Source of the DNA: Gymnopus androsaceus JB14
Taxonomy: Eukaryota; Basidiomycota; Agaricomycetes; Agaricales; Omphalotaceae
DNA length: 20,029 bases
Reading direction: 5' to 3'
Assembly (NCBI GenBank): GCA_009733575.1
Contig: ML770098.1
Coordinates: forward strand, 1 to 20,029
Below, piece by piece: positions 18,236 to 20,029 of this stretch. The translations under genes were made by a program, and so were the position numbers. Below the pieces are notes generated by a model that did not search any database, was not told the origin of the DNA, and saw only the letters and a program-made list of their open reading frames with translations. The number at the start of each line of letters is the position of its first letter. The stretch's first letter is position 1.

Positions 18236-18631
18236 AGTCTACAAACAAGGGTCCTGCTGGCTAGTGTGTTGGAATCTACAGAAAAACTATTTAACCCACA
18301 TTACAACATACTTATGAATTTATGATATCACAGGAGATATTTGTGCATATACTCACAGTAGCCACTTATTGATTCTCATGAAACCCACTCATACTCACAT
18401 AGCACCCACTTTCCTGTTATATGCACTATGACATAGTCATTCTTATGTTACTCATGTACCTTACCTGTTTGCCTCAGGGCCCAGTTGAGGACAAACAGCT
18501 ATACAATCATTCAAACTCCATTTATTAATTCTAACATAGTGCCCAAGCTGCAGCAACACTAGTCATTAGGGACTAGTTTGCCACCTTGATTATTGTGATT
18601 GGCCCTCTGTACCATTGCTCAGTGTCTGAGA
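18236..18631. other. unassigned stretch
   Basis: Words such as CAGTAGCCAC and ACCCACT near 18358-18410 recall the LTR body at 2150-2200, but the match is too short to call a copy. There is no credible gene. Confidence 0.35.
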
Positions 18632-18836
18632 TGTTGGAATATCAAAGGTAATTTTACTATCAAACTGTTCATGGAACACTTTCTTGTAGTATCCACTCTG
18701 TTTGTATCACCATCCCATGCGCTCCACATCTATTGTCTCACAGACTCCACTCAGTCTCTCATTGTATCCACCTACTATCTTGCAGTACCCACTTTACTGT
18801 ATGCACAATAGCCACAGACATTCATGCAGTAGCCCA
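18632..18836 (+). mobile_element. diverged LTR copy, 5' part
   Basis: It starts TGTTGGAATATCAAAGG and matches the first 210 bp of the solo LTR at 2000-2210 at about four positions in five, including the block TTGTCTCACAGACTCCACTC. The match fades after GCAGTAGCC. No 5-bp duplication or matching 3' end was found, so it is a truncated or strongly diverged LTR. A longer related LTR cannot be excluded, because a TATATATAG lies near 19186. Confidence 0.75.
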
Positions 18837-19339
18837 TCAGCAAAAATGTTCTGGGCCTGTGGTGTTACAAACATGCTTATCTTATCTCCCACATGGACAT
18901 TATTACTTATCTTTTTCTTCTATTTGTCTTTGAATATCTCAGCACTTATTTAGGTGCATGGCTATGCTGTTTGGATATGCTTACCTTTTTATAGAGTTTG
19001 ACACATGTACAATCATCCTTTGATCACTTTGATCACAACTCATGCTAGGGTGCTGCATTCGGTGCTGGATACATATGTACAATCACTTATTATGTACAGA
19101 TGTCAATACTGTTGTACTTCATAGTTTCATGCATTGTTACATTATGCACAGGGCATAGGGTACTGGGTCTAGGGCTTGTACAGTAGTATATATAGTAGTT
19201 GTAGCTGTAGCATAGTCCTTAGCTTCAATCTTGTCAATACCTCCTAGTCCTCAATGCATTCTTCTTCTCTTTTCCTCATCATTTGTCTCTTTGCCTGAGT
19301 TGGAAGTTGTGATGCCTGGTACCTTGTGTTGTGAGAAAA
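18837..19339. other. unassigned stretch
   Basis: The stretch contains CATCAGCAAAAATG at 18836-18849, reminiscent of the MITE end family but without a partner, and a TATATATAG near 19186 followed by C/T-rich sequence. No gene can be supported. Confidence 0.35.
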
Positions 19340-19510
19340 TAGTTGCTGACATGCGGTAGCCTAGGTAGCCTGGGTGATCTGAGGCTACCCTATAGATCAA
19401 CCTCAAGTAACCTGGGTAGCCTGCGCAGCCTGGGTGACCAGGGCAACCCAGGTCAATGAAGGCTACCCTCTGGGGTACCCTGAAGTCACCCCATAGGGCT
19501 AACATGGATG
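19340..19510. repeat. AGCCTGGGT/ACCCAGGCT fold-back patch
   Basis: The words GTAGCCTGGGTGA, ACCTGGGT and their complements GGCTACCC and ACCCAGGT alternate in both orientations. For example, ACCTGGGTAGCC is followed by GGCAACCCAGGT. The minus-strand frame through it yields a repetitive Pro-Gly-Tyr protein that I regard as an artefact of the repeat. Confidence 0.65.
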
Positions 19511-19569
19511 AACCTGAGAAAGCCTGAGGAAGCCTGAGCAGCCTGAGGCAACCTGAGACAGTCTGAACT
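19511..19569 (+). repeat. 10-bp minisatellite (AGCCTGAGGA)
   Basis: Six contiguous units follow each other: AACCTGAGAA, AGCCTGAGGA, a 9-bp AGCCTGAGC, AGCCTGAGGC, AACCTGAGAC and AGTCTGAACT. They continue directly from the word-rich patch on the left and use a related word. Confidence 0.8.
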
Positions 19570-20029
19570 TGGTTTAATTTTATACAACCTAAAGAGCCTA
19601 AATAACTTCAGGTTTTAAGCTATTGAATATATAGATGTTCTGTAATCAAAAGCAGACATTCCACTTGCTTGATATATCATCTATAAATCAAAGTTGTAAG
19701 TAATTGCATGAAATAAGCGCCAAACCGTGTGGGTGCCTGTGAACTGTGTACAATCAAAAACCGGTTGATGGGGTCAAATCATATTCATCAAGAATATAAC
19801 AGTTTACCTCCTAAGCTTGCTACACTTGAACATGAGTCTGAATAACCTAAGTGAGCTGTTTCAAGATGTAAGTTAAAGTCAATGAGATATTAATAAGCTT
19901 CTTCTAATAAGGATATATTAAGTGAGTCCAATAAGAACAATGAAATAGTATAAGTTGAGCCACATTGAGTGATAAGACTAAGTATAAAGACAGGTGAATA
20001 ATGAGATAACTAAGATGTTTTTTGGATAT
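19570..20029. other. unassigned right edge
   Basis: The stretch is AT-rich, with no gene, repeat or element end that I can recognise. CTAATAAGG and AATAAG words recur loosely between 19885 and 19940 but do not form a pattern. Confidence 0.4.

Noticed and set aside
19251..19505. Minus-strand frame with repeated Pro-Gly-Tyr, resembling a structural protein
   Set aside because: It is produced by the AGCCTGGGT word patch; the periodicity is that of the DNA repeat.

Overview
The window reads as repeat-rich, roughly 40% GC chromosomal DNA of a filamentous fungus, most likely a mushroom-type basidiomycete. The reasons are short introns of 54 to 64 nt with GTATGT-like donors, a Fot/pogo-type DD35D transposase and a transposon-style Ulp1 protease gene. 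The phylum is an inference. I found no convincing intact host gene, tRNA, rRNA or CRISPR array. Almost everything I can explain is mobile DNA, mostly nested and broken.

Layout: a possible partial reading frame at the left edge (1-264, minus) is followed by a 20-bp minisatellite (850-1008) and two small inverted-repeat elements (1128-1313 and 1322-1475). Next comes the first piece of an unnamed repeated coding sequence, called R1 here. R1 is split by an 8.26-kb insertion (1716-9975) flanked by a near-perfect 10-bp duplication, and again by a 644-bp palindromic CACTA-like element (10122-10765). An inverted copy of R1 at 11910-12376 has neither insertion and so serves as the empty-site reference. 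Inside the 8.26-kb insertion lie a hAT-type MITE (1940-2623) that itself carries a solo LTR (2000-2362), a pogo-type transposon (about 3.3-3.8 kb) and a further short element sharing ACTTATT-rich ends (about 9364-9960).

The best gene is the pogo-type transposase on the minus strand (3668-6285). It has a Psq HTH, a CENP-B/Tc5 HTH, a DDE core, a basic coil, an RGRGRPRG-type AT-hook stretch, an acidic linker and a C-terminal chromodomain. It needs one GT-AG intron and one GC-AG intron, and then either a further 64-nt intron or two 1-nt frameshifts.

The right half holds two more MITEs of the CATCAGCAAAACCT family, a TTAGGG-rich fold-back patch, an ACTTAAGTA-rich patch and a decayed Ulp1-type protease gene on the minus strand (16713-17790, with coding-like debris down to about 15480). 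It also holds a 45-bp-spaced TGTCCAAAC array, a second diverged copy of the LTR (18632-18836) and a 10-bp AGCCTGAGGA minisatellite. A recurring theme is short segments saturated with one 5-9 bp word and its reverse complement, with a different word in each segment.
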